Origin: Propionibacteriaceae bacterium UBA7704
Lineage (GTDB): Bacteria; Actinomycetota; Actinomycetes; Propionibacteriales; Propionibacteriaceae
Assembly: GCA_002482525.1 (NCBI GenBank)
Contig: DLGC01000001.1
Location: 1 to 14,524, forward strand
Length of the DNA stretch: 14,524 nt
Reading direction: 5' to 3'
Below the pieces are notes generated by a model. That model was not told the DNA's origin. It worked only from the letters and a program-made list of their open reading frames with translations, and made no database searches. Positions within the stretch are counted from its first letter, which is position 1; each line of letters opens with the position of its first letter. Of this stretch, positions 1 through 5,200 are shown piece by piece. Both the position numbers and the translations under genes were made by a program.

Positions 1-54
1 TCGATCGCTCCCAAACCAGCCGGTGTGGGGAGTCGATCGCTCCTCAACCAGCCG
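1..54. repeat. Two direct copies of a 22-bp dispersed repeat
   Basis: Positions 1-22 and 33-54 are 22-bp direct repeats differing at two bases; the second reads TCGATCGCTCCTCAACCAGC plus CG. The core GCTCCTCAACCAGCC is the reverse complement of GGCTGGTTGAGGAGC at the far right edge of the window (14506-14524), so both edges carry the same repeat family. The left copy may be cut by the window edge. I see no coding function. Confidence 0.7.
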
Positions 55-201
55 AGGAGTGACAGCGTTCACCGGCCAACACCAGACGCTCCGAGCTCAC
101 ACCATTCCGGCGCTCGACACACACCTCAGCGACGCCGGGAATCCCCCCGAACTCTGACGCCCGCAACGCTGCAGCGGCCGGGCAAAGTCCGCCGGAATGA
201 A
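55..201. other. Intergenic stretch with no recognised gene
   Basis: Between the edge repeats and the operon terminator I find no convincing reading frame, ribosome binding site or RNA gene. The open frames crossing it lack coding character. It separates the ribosomal operon from whatever lies to the left. Confidence 0.6.
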
Positions 202-237
202 GAACTGCCCGTCTCCGCAACCGGAGACGGGCAGTTC
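202..237 (-). terminator. Operon terminator hairpin after rplQ
   Basis: A perfect 16-bp inverted repeat (GAACTGCCCGTCTCCG at 202-217 and its complement at 222-237) encloses a 4-nt loop. It begins 18 nt after the rplQ stop codon. On the minus-strand transcript it is followed by TTCTTCATTCC, a weak pyrimidine tract. This is the expected end of the alpha operon. The symmetrical arms could also stop transcription coming from the left. Confidence 0.85.
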
Positions 238-255
238 AATAAGTGACGTGCTGGA

Positions 256-834
256 TCAGGCCTTCTCGGCGTCAGCCTCTGCAGTCTCTTCGACGGCTTC
301 GGTCGCTTCAGCTTCAACGGCCTCGTCGACAACCGGAGCCTCTTCAACCACGGCTTCCTCGACGACAGTCTCTTCGACAGCCTCTTCGGCCTTCTTAGCG
401 GGAGCCTTCTTGGCCGGGGCCTTCTTGGCGGCCGGCTTGCCGGCGCCCTTGGCCTTGGCCTTGCGGGAATCCTCGACCGACTCGGTGATGACCTCGATCA
501 CGGCCATAGGGGCGTTGTCGCCCTTGCGCGGCCCGATCTTGGTGATCCGGGTGTAGCCACCGTCGCGCTCGGCCACAGCCGGGGCGATGTCGTTGAACAG
601 GACGCGGACCACAGCCGGGTCCTTGACGGTCTGCAGCACCTGACGGCGGTTATGCAGATCGCCGCGCTTGGCCTTGCTGATCAGGCGATCCGCCAACGGC
701 TGCAGGCGCTTGGCCTTGGCCTCGGTGGTCGTGATCTTGCCGTGCTGGAACAACTGCGTGGCGAGGTTCGCCAGGATGATCCGCTGATGGGCAGGGCTAC
801 CGCCGAAGCGGGGGCCCTTCGTGGGCTTGGGCAT
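256..834 (-). CDS. rplQ: 50S ribosomal protein bL17 with long charged C-terminal tail
   Basis: Large-subunit protein L17, which in bacteria lies near the peptide exit tunnel. The family core covers residues 1-120, beginning MPKPTKGPRFGG with the conserved SPAHQRIILANLATQLFQHG segment. A two-part low-complexity tail follows: Lys/Ala/Pro-rich at about 124-149 (repeated APAKK units), then Glu/Val/Ala-rich at 150-192. Total length is 192 residues, against about 120-130 in Gram-negatives; extended tails are usual in actinobacteria. The ATG start is preceded by AGGAGAAC at good spacing and lies 18 nt after the rpoA stop, so the two are cotranscribed. It is the last gene of the operon, with a strong hairpin downstream. 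Identification is secure; the role of the tail is unknown. Confidence 0.97.
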   Translation of the reverse strand: MPKPTKGPRFGGSPAHQRIILANLATQLFQHGKITTTEAKAKRLQPLADRLISKAKRGDLHNRRQVLQTVKDPAVVRVLFNDIAPAVAERDGGYTRITKIGPRKGDNAPMAVIEVITESVEDSRKAKAKGAGKPAAKKAPAKKAPAKKAEEAVEETVVEEAVVEEAPVVDEAVEAEATEAVEETAEADAEKA

Positions 835-852
835 AGTTCACGTTCTCCTGAG

Positions 853-1857
853 TCAGTACGTGCCGTCGTAGTCGACGTCACTGTCGTAGTCCGCCAGCGC
901 ACCCAGCGGGTCGAACCGCGGCGAGCTGTCCTTCAGTGCCAGGCCCATCTCCTGCAGGCGGAGCTTGACTTCCTCAATCGACTTGGAGCCGAAGTTGCGG
1001 ATGTCCAACAGGTCCTGCTCGGTCCGGGAGACCAGCTCGCTGACGGTGTGGATTCCCTCGCGCTTGAGGCAGTTGTAGCTGCGCTGAGTCAGCTTGAGGT
1101 CCTCCACGGGCAGCGCCAGGTCGGCGGCCAGTTGCTCGTCCACCGGGGACGGGCCGATCTCGATGCCTTCGGCATCAGCGTTGAGCTCGCGAGCCAGGCC
1201 GAACAACTCAACCAGGGTCTTGCCGGCCGAGGCCATCGCGTCGCGCGGGCTGATGGAGCGCTTGGTCTCCACGTCCACGATCAGCTTGTCGAAGTCGGTG
1301 CGCTGCTCCACGCGGGTGGCTTCGACCTTGTAGGTGACCTTGAGCACCGGGGAGTAGATCGAGTCCACCGGGATCCGACCGATCTCAGCATCAGGGTTCT
1401 TGTTCTGCACCGCGGACACGTAGCCACGGCCACGCTCGACGATCAGTTCCATCTCGATGCGACCATCGTCGTTCAAGGTGGCGATGTGCAGCTCAGGGTT
1501 ATGGATCTCGACCCCGGCCGGCGGCGCAATATCGGCGGCGGTGACAGCACCAGCACCGGTCTTGCGCAAGTACATGACCACCGGCTCGTCCTCTTCGCTG
1601 GAGAGCACCAGGCCCTTCAGGTTGAGAACGATCTCGGTGACGTCCTCGACCACGCCGGGCACGGTGGAGAACTCGTGCTGGTTGCCCTCGATCTTGATGC
1701 TGGTCACTGAGGCGCCCGGGATGGACGACAACAGGGTGCGACGCAGCGAGTTACCCAGGGTGTAGCCGAAACCGGGCTCCAGGGGCTCGATGACGAACCG
1801 CGAGCGGTACTCGTCAACGACCTCCTCACTCAGGATCGGGCGCTGTGCGATGAGCAT
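853..1857 (-). CDS. rpoA: DNA-directed RNA polymerase alpha subunit
   Basis: The alpha subunit dimerises to nucleate assembly of core RNA polymerase and contacts promoter UP elements and activators through its C-terminal domain. The 334-residue protein has normal family length. The N-terminal domain spans about 1-230 and includes the conserved GNSLRRTLLSSIPG block at 35-48. A linker follows at about 231-249. The helix-hairpin-helix C-terminal domain spans about 250-310 (NCLKREGI, then DIRNFGSKSIEEVKLRL). An acidic tail (DYDSDVDYDGTY) closes the protein, as in other actinobacteria. The ATG has AAAGGAAC upstream. It is fourth from last in the row of minus-strand genes S13-S11-S4-alpha-L17, but is set apart from rpsD by a 134-nt spacer with a long hairpin. 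Confidence 0.98.
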   Translation of the reverse strand: MLIAQRPILSEEVVDEYRSRFVIEPLEPGFGYTLGNSLRRTLLSSIPGASVTSIKIEGNQHEFSTVPGVVEDVTEIVLNLKGLVLSSEEDEPVVMYLRKTGAGAVTAADIAPPAGVEIHNPELHIATLNDDGRIEMELIVERGRGYVSAVQNKNPDAEIGRIPVDSIYSPVLKVTYKVEATRVEQRTDFDKLIVDVETKRSISPRDAMASAGKTLVELFGLARELNADAEGIEIGPSPVDEQLAADLALPVEDLKLTQRSYNCLKREGIHTVSELVSRTEQDLLDIRNFGSKSIEEVKLRLQEMGLALKDSSPRFDPLGALADYDSDVDYDGTY

Positions 1858-1942
1858 TTCTGTTCCTTTCCGCCGCCCACCATTTGACGGCGATCAGTAC
1901 TGCCGACCGGTAGGGCCGACGAATTGAGTTGTGACGCTGTGG

Positions 1943-1977
1943 TGCCCGCCCCCGTCGTTTCGGACGGAGAACGGGCA
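1943..1977 (-). promoter_or_regulatory. Hairpin in the rpsD-rpoA spacer
   Basis: On the minus-strand transcript TGCCCG (1977-1972) pairs with CGGGCA (1948-1943). Inside it CCGTC and GACGG enclose CGAAAC, and G-U pairs and a single bulge nearly join the two stems into one long helix. It lies 14 nt after the rpsD stop codon and about 85 nt before rpoA. There is no T tract, so attenuation, RNA processing or mRNA stabilisation is as likely as termination. Function is inferred. Confidence 0.5.
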
Positions 1978-1991
1978 ACACGGCCAAGCTG

Positions 1992-2597
1992 TTACTTGGA
2001 GTAGAGCTCGACGATCAACTGCTCGTTGACGTCGATGACGATCTGCTCGCGAACCGGGAGCTGGTGCACCAGGATCCGGCCAGCGGTCGGACGCGAGGTG
2101 AGCCAGCCGGGAACGGTCTGGTCGTCGAAGGTCTCCCGAGCGATCACCAGCGGCGTCAGCTCCTTGGACTTCGCTTTGACATCGATGATGTCGTAAGCGC
2201 TGACCCGGAAGCTAGGCACGTTGACCTTCCTGCCGTTGACGGTGAAGTGACCGTGCACCACCAGCTGGCGGGCCTGACGCCGGGTGGCGGCGAAGCCGGC
2301 CCGGTAGATCACGTTGTCCAGGCGGGACTCGAGGATGACCAGCAGGTTGTCACCGGTCTTGCCGGAGAGCCGGTTGGCCTCTTCGTAGTAGCGGCGGAAC
2401 TGCTTCTCCAGCACGCCGTAGGCGTAGCGAGCCTTCTGCTTCTCCTTGAGCTGCAGCAGGTACTCGCTCTCCTTGGTCCGGCCACGGCCATGCATGCCGG
2501 GCGGGTAGGGGCGGTGCTCGAAAGCCTTGTCGTTGCCCACCAGGTCGGTGCCGAGCCGGCGGGACTTCTTCGTGATAGGTCCGGTGTAACGGGCCAT
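1992..2597 (-). CDS. rpsD: 30S ribosomal protein uS4
   Basis: Primary 16S rRNA-binding protein of the small subunit; in several bacteria it also represses its own operon and takes part in rRNA antitermination. The 201-residue protein begins MARYTGPITKKSRRLGTDL. The S4 RNA-binding domain lies around 91-150 (SRLDNVIYRAGFAATRRQARQLV, then HGHFTVNGRKV). It ends in the typical QLIVELYSK. The N-terminal region has no zinc-binding cysteines, so this is the Cys-free form common in actinobacteria. The ATG has GAAGGAG at ideal spacing and starts 19 nt after the rpsK stop, so it is co-operonic. Confidence 0.97.
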   Translation of the reverse strand: MARYTGPITKKSRRLGTDLVGNDKAFEHRPYPPGMHGRGRTKESEYLLQLKEKQKARYAYGVLEKQFRRYYEEANRLSGKTGDNLLVILESRLDNVIYRAGFAATRRQARQLVVHGHFTVNGRKVNVPSFRVSAYDIIDVKAKSKELTPLVIARETFDDQTVPGWLTSRPTAGRILVHQLPVREQIVIDVNEQLIVELYSK

Positions 2598-2616
2598 GGC
2601 TTATCTCTCCTTCAGC

Positions 2617-3021
2617 TCAGACGCGACGGCGCTTCGGCGGGCGGCAACCGTTGTGGGGTACCGGGGTCACATCGGAGATCGGACCGATCTCCAGACCGAC
2701 CGCGCCCAGCGAACGGATGGCGGTCTCACGGCCGGAGCCGGGACCCTTGACGAAGACGTCCACGCGCTTCATGCCATGATCCATGGCGCGGCGTCCGGCA
2801 GCCTCAGCGGCCATCTGCGCAGCGAACGGGGTGGACTTACGCGAACCCTTGAAGCCGACGGTACCGGCGGAGGCCCATGAGATCACCGCACCGGTGGGGT
2901 CGGTGATCGTGATGATCGTGTTGTTGAACGTGCTCTTGATGTGCGCCTGGCCGGCGACAACGTTCTTCTTCTCTTTGCGACGCACCTTGGTCTTGGCGGT
3001 CGAGCGGCCTGCAGTAGCCAT
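2617..3021 (-). CDS. rpsK: 30S ribosomal protein uS11
   Basis: Small-subunit platform protein that lines the mRNA exit near the 3' end of 16S rRNA. The 134-residue protein shows the family core AHIKSTFNNTIITITDPTGA, then GFKGSRKSTPFAAQ and the C-terminal PHNGCRPPKRRRV. The Lys-rich N-terminus is usual for actinobacteria. The ATG is preceded by CAGGAGA. It lies 39 nt after rpsM and 19 nt before rpsD in the same operon. Nothing is unusual. Confidence 0.97.
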   Translation of the reverse strand: MATAGRSTAKTKVRRKEKKNVVAGQAHIKSTFNNTIITITDPTGAVISWASAGTVGFKGSRKSTPFAAQMAAEAAGRRAMDHGMKRVDVFVKGPGSGRETAIRSLGAVGLEIGPISDVTPVPHNGCRPPKRRRV

Positions 3022-3060
3022 TCAGTATCTCCTGATTATCTCGTGCTCACCGGGCCGCTA

Positions 3061-3435
3061 CTAGCGGGCCTTCTTCTTGCCCGCGACGGCCTTCTTCTTG
3101 CCCTTGCGGGTGCGGGCGTTGGTGCGGGTGCGCTGGCCCCGAACCGGCAGGCCCTGGCGATGTCGACGGCCCTGGTAGGAGCCGATCTCGATCTTGCGAC
3201 GAATGTCGGCGGCGACGCTGCGGCGCAGGTCACCCTCGGTCTCATAGTTGGCTTCGATGTAATCGCGAAGCGCAACGAGCTGCTCGTCGGTGAGTTGGTG
3301 AACACGGATGTCGCCACTGATTCCGGTGGCGGCCAAGGTCTCCTTGGCGCGAGTACGGCCGATGCCGAATACATAGGTCAGGGCGATCTCGACGCGCTTC
3401 TCGCGCGGGAGGTCAACCCCAATGAGGCGTGCCAT
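3061..3435 (-). CDS. rpsM: 30S ribosomal protein uS13
   Basis: Small-subunit head protein that contacts the P-site tRNA and forms bridges with the large subunit. The 124-residue protein opens MARLIGVDLPREKRVEIALTYVFGIG. It contains the helix-two-turns-helix with the GISGDIRVHQLTDEQ segment and the basic LPVRGQRTRTNARTRKGKKK motif, and ends in a Lys-rich tail that contacts tRNA in other species. The ATG is preceded by AAAGG with a rather long 10-nt spacing. It is separated from rpmJ by an unusually long 244-nt spacer, so it may have an extra promoter. Confidence 0.97.
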   Translation of the reverse strand: MARLIGVDLPREKRVEIALTYVFGIGRTRAKETLAATGISGDIRVHQLTDEQLVALRDYIEANYETEGDLRRSVAADIRRKIEIGSYQGRRHRQGLPVRGQRTRTNARTRKGKKKAVAGKKKAR

Positions 3436-3679
3436 GTGGCAGTTACCTTTCGGGTTTTCGAACCGGTTTCCCGATCCGCGAAGGTGTCTGGCGTGATGCG
3501 TCCCCTCGCCGTTGCGTGGGCCCCGGCCTTCGTCCGGAGGTGGTCACCGAGACCAGGGCCTCGGCGTTGCTATCACGTTGTTGTTTATTCAGTTGTGTCG
3601 GTCTGAAGACCGGGTGTTCCGCGTCCCGCGTTCGCCCTTCGACAGGCTCAGGACAGGCGGGGCCAGATCGAGTCGGAAC
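3436..3679 (-). other. Long structured rpmJ-rpsM spacer
   Basis: This 244-nt spacer is far longer than the other gaps in the operon. It holds a dispersed short repeat (3633-3658), a small perfect hairpin (CGGTC/GACCG, 3599-3612), an AT-rich stretch unusual for this DNA (about 3568-3598) and a CCGAG/CTCGG hairpin (3547-3564). No reading frame in it looks coding. It could contain a secondary promoter or a ribosomal-protein leader for rpsM, but I cannot identify a convincing -35/-10 pair. Confidence 0.5.
3633..3658. repeat. Short dispersed repeat (CCCTTCGACAGGCTCAGG type)
   Basis: The sequence CCCTTCGACAGGCTCAGGAC matches a short intergenic repeat type (CCTGAGCCTGTCGAAGGG) that is scattered through many high-GC bacterial genomes. 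Its 13-nt core CTGTCGAAGGGCG recurs at 14340-14352 in this window, in the opposite orientation. Its origin and role are not known to me; here it lies within an essential operon, between rpmJ and rpsM. Confidence 0.6.
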
Positions 3680-3793
3680 TCAGCCCTGACGCTGCTTGTG
3701 GCGCGGGTTTTCGCAGATCACCATCACGCGACCGTGCCGGCGGATGACCTTGCACTTGTCGCAAATCTTCTTGACGCTCGGCTGAACCTTCAT
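3680..3793 (-). CDS. rpmJ: 50S ribosomal protein bL36 (zinc-binding form)
   Basis: This 37-residue protein begins MKVQPSVKKICDKCKVIRRH. The smallest ribosomal protein, it binds 23S rRNA in the large subunit. The zinc ribbon ligands Cys11, Cys14, Cys27 and His32 are all present, so this is the zinc-containing C+ form rather than a Cys-free paralog used under zinc starvation. The ATG at 3793-3791 has only a weak purine-rich sequence (AGAAAG) upstream. It lies 80 nt downstream of infA, the usual order infA-rpmJ-rpsM. Length and sequence are fully typical. Confidence 0.97.
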   Translation of the reverse strand: MKVQPSVKKICDKCKVIRRHGRVMVICENPRHKQRQG

Positions 3794-3815
3794 CGAGCAA
3801 CTTTCTGACTCATCG

Positions 3816-3844
3816 CCGAGCACAGGAGTATCCCTGAAGCTCGG
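3816..3844 (-). promoter_or_regulatory. Hairpin between infA and rpmJ
   Basis: CCGAGC (3816-3821) pairs with GCTCGG (3839-3844), and an inner CAGG/CCTG stem closes a 6-nt loop. It sits in the 80-nt infA-rpmJ spacer and has no T tract. It could modulate rpmJ expression or mark an RNA-processing site. Only the structure is seen; the role is inferred. Confidence 0.4.
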
Positions 3845-3873
3845 ACTGGTGGTGGATTCTTGCGGGGTCTTAC

Positions 3874-4095
3874 TTAACGGTGCCGGAAGACGATGCGTCC
3901 ACGACTCAGGTCATAGGGAGAAAGTTCAACGACGACGCGGTCGGCCGGGATGATGCGGATGTAGTGCTGCCGCATCTTGCCACTGATCGTCGCGAGCACC
4001 TTGTGACCGTTGGGAAGTTCCACTCGGAACATCGCATTCGGTAGCGCTTCGACGACCGTCCCCTCCATTTCGAGGGCGCCTTCCTTCTTCGCCAT
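3874..4095 (-). CDS. infA: Translation initiation factor IF-1
   Basis: IF-1 binds the A site of the 30S subunit during initiation and works with IF-2 and IF-3. The 73-residue protein is a single S1-type OB fold, opening MAKKEGALEMEGTVVEALPNA. It carries the conserved block KMRQHYIRI and ends in PYDLSRGRIVFRHR. The family commonly has AMFRVELENGH; here Pro replaces the Glu, a mild change. The ATG has GGGAG only 3 nt upstream, a short spacing. It is the first minus-strand gene of the operon and diverges from the small membrane protein genes. A candidate promoter lies just upstream. Confidence 0.97.
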   Translation of the reverse strand: MAKKEGALEMEGTVVEALPNAMFRVELPNGHKVLATISGKMRQHYIRIIPADRVVVELSPYDLSRGRIVFRHR

Positions 4096-4129
4096 TACTC
4101 CCTATCGCTGGATGTATGTGGGCGCACGC

Positions 4130-4159
4130 GCCGTAAAGCACAGGTCGTGCAAGGGTCAA
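4130..4159 (-). promoter_or_regulatory. Candidate promoter for the infA operon
   Basis: On the minus strand TTGACC (4159-4154) is followed, after 18 nt, by TACGGC (4135-4130), about 34 nt before the infA ATG. The -35 is good; the -10 lacks the final T. It is the best sigma-70-like pair upstream of the operon, but this is inference from sequence only. Confidence 0.4.
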
Positions 4160-4205
4160 GGGTACGCCACCAAGACGGATGCTCCCAAATTGCATCGGAT
4201 CGAGC

Positions 4206-4226
4206 TATGATGAGAACGTCGTTCTC
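4206..4226 (+). promoter_or_regulatory. TATGAT box with overlapping operator-like palindrome
   Basis: TATGAT (4206-4211) is a near-consensus -10 and is directly followed by GAGAACGTCGTTCTC (4212-4226), a perfect 6-bp inverted repeat with 3-nt centre. The ATG of the first small membrane protein is 20 nt further on. No matching -35 is visible. The palindrome covers the expected transcription start, so a repressor bound there would block initiation. The symmetry would suit a TetR-type dimer, but no such regulator is encoded in this window. Confidence 0.45.
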
Positions 4227-4245
4227 TCATCTTTGTGGAGCTGCC

Positions 4246-4644
4246 ATGGTTACCTCACCCCGGATATCCGGCGCGTGGCCCTACCTCGCGCTGACCACCA
4301 TAGCCACCCTCGCCTGGGCCGCCGCCACGTTCTACCCTCACCCCGCCGGGATATTCGACTCCCCCGCCATCAGTACTTCCGTGCTCCCGAGCGTGCTGCT
4401 GACCACCGCAGGGGTGCTGGGAGTTCACCGCGGACGTGATTGGCGCACGGCGATCACCATGATGGCCATCCCGCCGTCGATCGGCGTCCTCAGCGCTGCT
4501 GCGTTCGATCTGCTGCCAGCACCGACGCTGCCGACCTGGCCCACCTTGGCCGCCCTGCTCAGCATCGTCGCCATCGTGATCGGACTGCTCACCGGAGCGG
4601 CGCTGCGTTCGGTACGACACCGCCTTGTCGCCGCCCGGAGTTGA
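4246..4644 (+). CDS. Small four-helix membrane protein, first of a tandem paralogous pair
   Basis: I do not recognise the family. The 132-residue product has four predicted membrane segments at about 11-30, 40-60, 68-90 and 98-120, with a basic C-terminus (RSVRHRLVAARS). A charged loop GVHRGRDW (59-66) joins helices 2 and 3. The next gene shares this architecture, the N-terminal R-I-x-x-(x)-W-P-Y-L-A motif and the GYRRGYDW loop at the same position, so the two are probably ancient duplicates. The chosen ATG has GGAG 6 nt upstream; the frame is open further back to an ATG at 4147, but that would overlap the promoter region. It diverges from infA and may be under the palindrome at 4212-4226. 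No signal peptide or catalytic motif is seen. Confidence 0.75.
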   Translation: MVTSPRISGAWPYLALTTIATLAWAAATFYPHPAGIFDSPAISTSVLPSVLLTTAGVLGVHRGRDWRTAITMMAIPPSIGVLSAAAFDLLPAPTLPTWPTLAALLSIVAIVIGLLTGAALRSVRHRLVAARS

Positions 4645-4648
4645 GCCA

Positions 4649-4677
4649 CACCCTCGACGTGCCCCACGATGAGGGTG
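4649..4677 (+). promoter_or_regulatory. Hairpin between the two membrane protein genes
   Basis: CACCCTC (4649-4655) pairs with GAGGGTG (4671-4677), with an inner CGTG/CACG stem. It starts a few bases after the first stop codon and lies about 45 nt before the second start. It lacks a T tract, so it could be a partial attenuator or an RNA-stability element in a two-gene transcript. Confidence 0.4.
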
Positions 4678-4721
4678 CGCCGCCGATTTCCGACGGCCAT
4701 ACCCAGCCCAGGAGGCGTCCG

Positions 4722-5108
4722 ATGGCACGGATCACACAGAGTTGGCCCTATCTGGCCGGAGTCGTGGCGCTCTACCTGGTGTGGCTGCTGCTGGCTGCCC
4801 TGCCTATCGGGCTTTCCCCTGATGATCGCCAGAACCTGATGTTCGCCTTCGGCAGTCTGATCGCGCCTTTCACCATCGCCGGCGCCGGCGCCGCACTCGG
4901 GTACCGCCGAGGCTACGACTGGGTCACCGTGGTGTCCTGCCTGGTGCTGTTCGTGATCATCGCCGTCCTCGGGGACTGGCTTGGCTTGGGGCAGGTGCCC
5001 TCCTGGATCTCCATCGGGGCAGCCGCACTGGTCTATACCGCGGTGGGTCACGTCGGCATCCTGGCCGCCATGGGGATGAAGCGGCTGGATTCGGCCACCG
5101 GACGCTGA
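4722..5108 (+). CDS. Small four-helix membrane protein, second of a tandem paralogous pair
   Basis: This 128-residue protein of unrecognised family has four predicted membrane helices at about 9-28, 39-60, 68-88 and 95-117. It carries a short charged loop GYRRGYDW (60-67) between helices 2 and 3 and a basic end (MKRLDSATGR). It matches the upstream gene product in length, helix layout, the SWPYLA start and the loop motif G-x-x-R-G-x-D-W. The ATG has a consensus AGGAGG 6 nt upstream, stronger than that of its partner, and there is no good start further back. It lies 77 nt after the first copy and 92 nt before helD, all on one strand. Function is unknown; a membrane complex of the two products is a possibility only. 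Confidence 0.8.
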   Translation: MARITQSWPYLAGVVALYLVWLLLAALPIGLSPDDRQNLMFAFGSLIAPFTIAGAGAALGYRRGYDWVTVVSCLVLFVIIAVLGDWLGLGQVPSWISIGAAALVYTAVGHVGILAAMGMKRLDSATGR

Positions 5109-5116
5109 GTCAGCGT
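5102..5116. promoter_or_regulatory. 15-bp palindrome over the stop of the second membrane protein
   Basis: ACGCTGAGTCAGCGT is a perfect 7-bp inverted repeat around a single centre base, and includes the TGA stop codon (5106-5108). As RNA it can form only a 5-bp stem with a 5-nt loop, too weak for a sure terminator. As DNA it could be an operator upstream of helD. The role is undetermined. Confidence 0.3.
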
Positions 5117-5162
5117 TCTCCCTTGATGAGACCGCCGATGCGCTCCGAAAGCGGAAACGGCG

Positions 5163-5172
5163 TAGACTAGTC
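5163..5172 (+). promoter_or_regulatory. Candidate -10 element for helD
   Basis: TAGACT (5163-5168) lies 32 nt before the GTG start and overlaps the 8-bp palindrome GACTAGTC (5165-5172). No convincing -35 is visible at 16-18 nt upstream. I saw no rifamycin-associated inverted repeat of the kind found before some actinobacterial helR genes. Confidence 0.3.
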
Positions 5173-5200
5173 CGTCGCGCACCCTGCAGAAGGACGACCC

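Noticed and set aside
652..1710. A 352-codon open frame on the plus strand over rplQ/rpoA
   Set aside because: It is antisense to the certain rpoA and rplQ genes, shows no family features and is a by-product of high GC content.
5109..5200. A rifamycin-associated regulatory element upstream of helD
   Set aside because: No GGGGCTTGC-type inverted repeat is present; only a weak -10 and small palindromes are seen.
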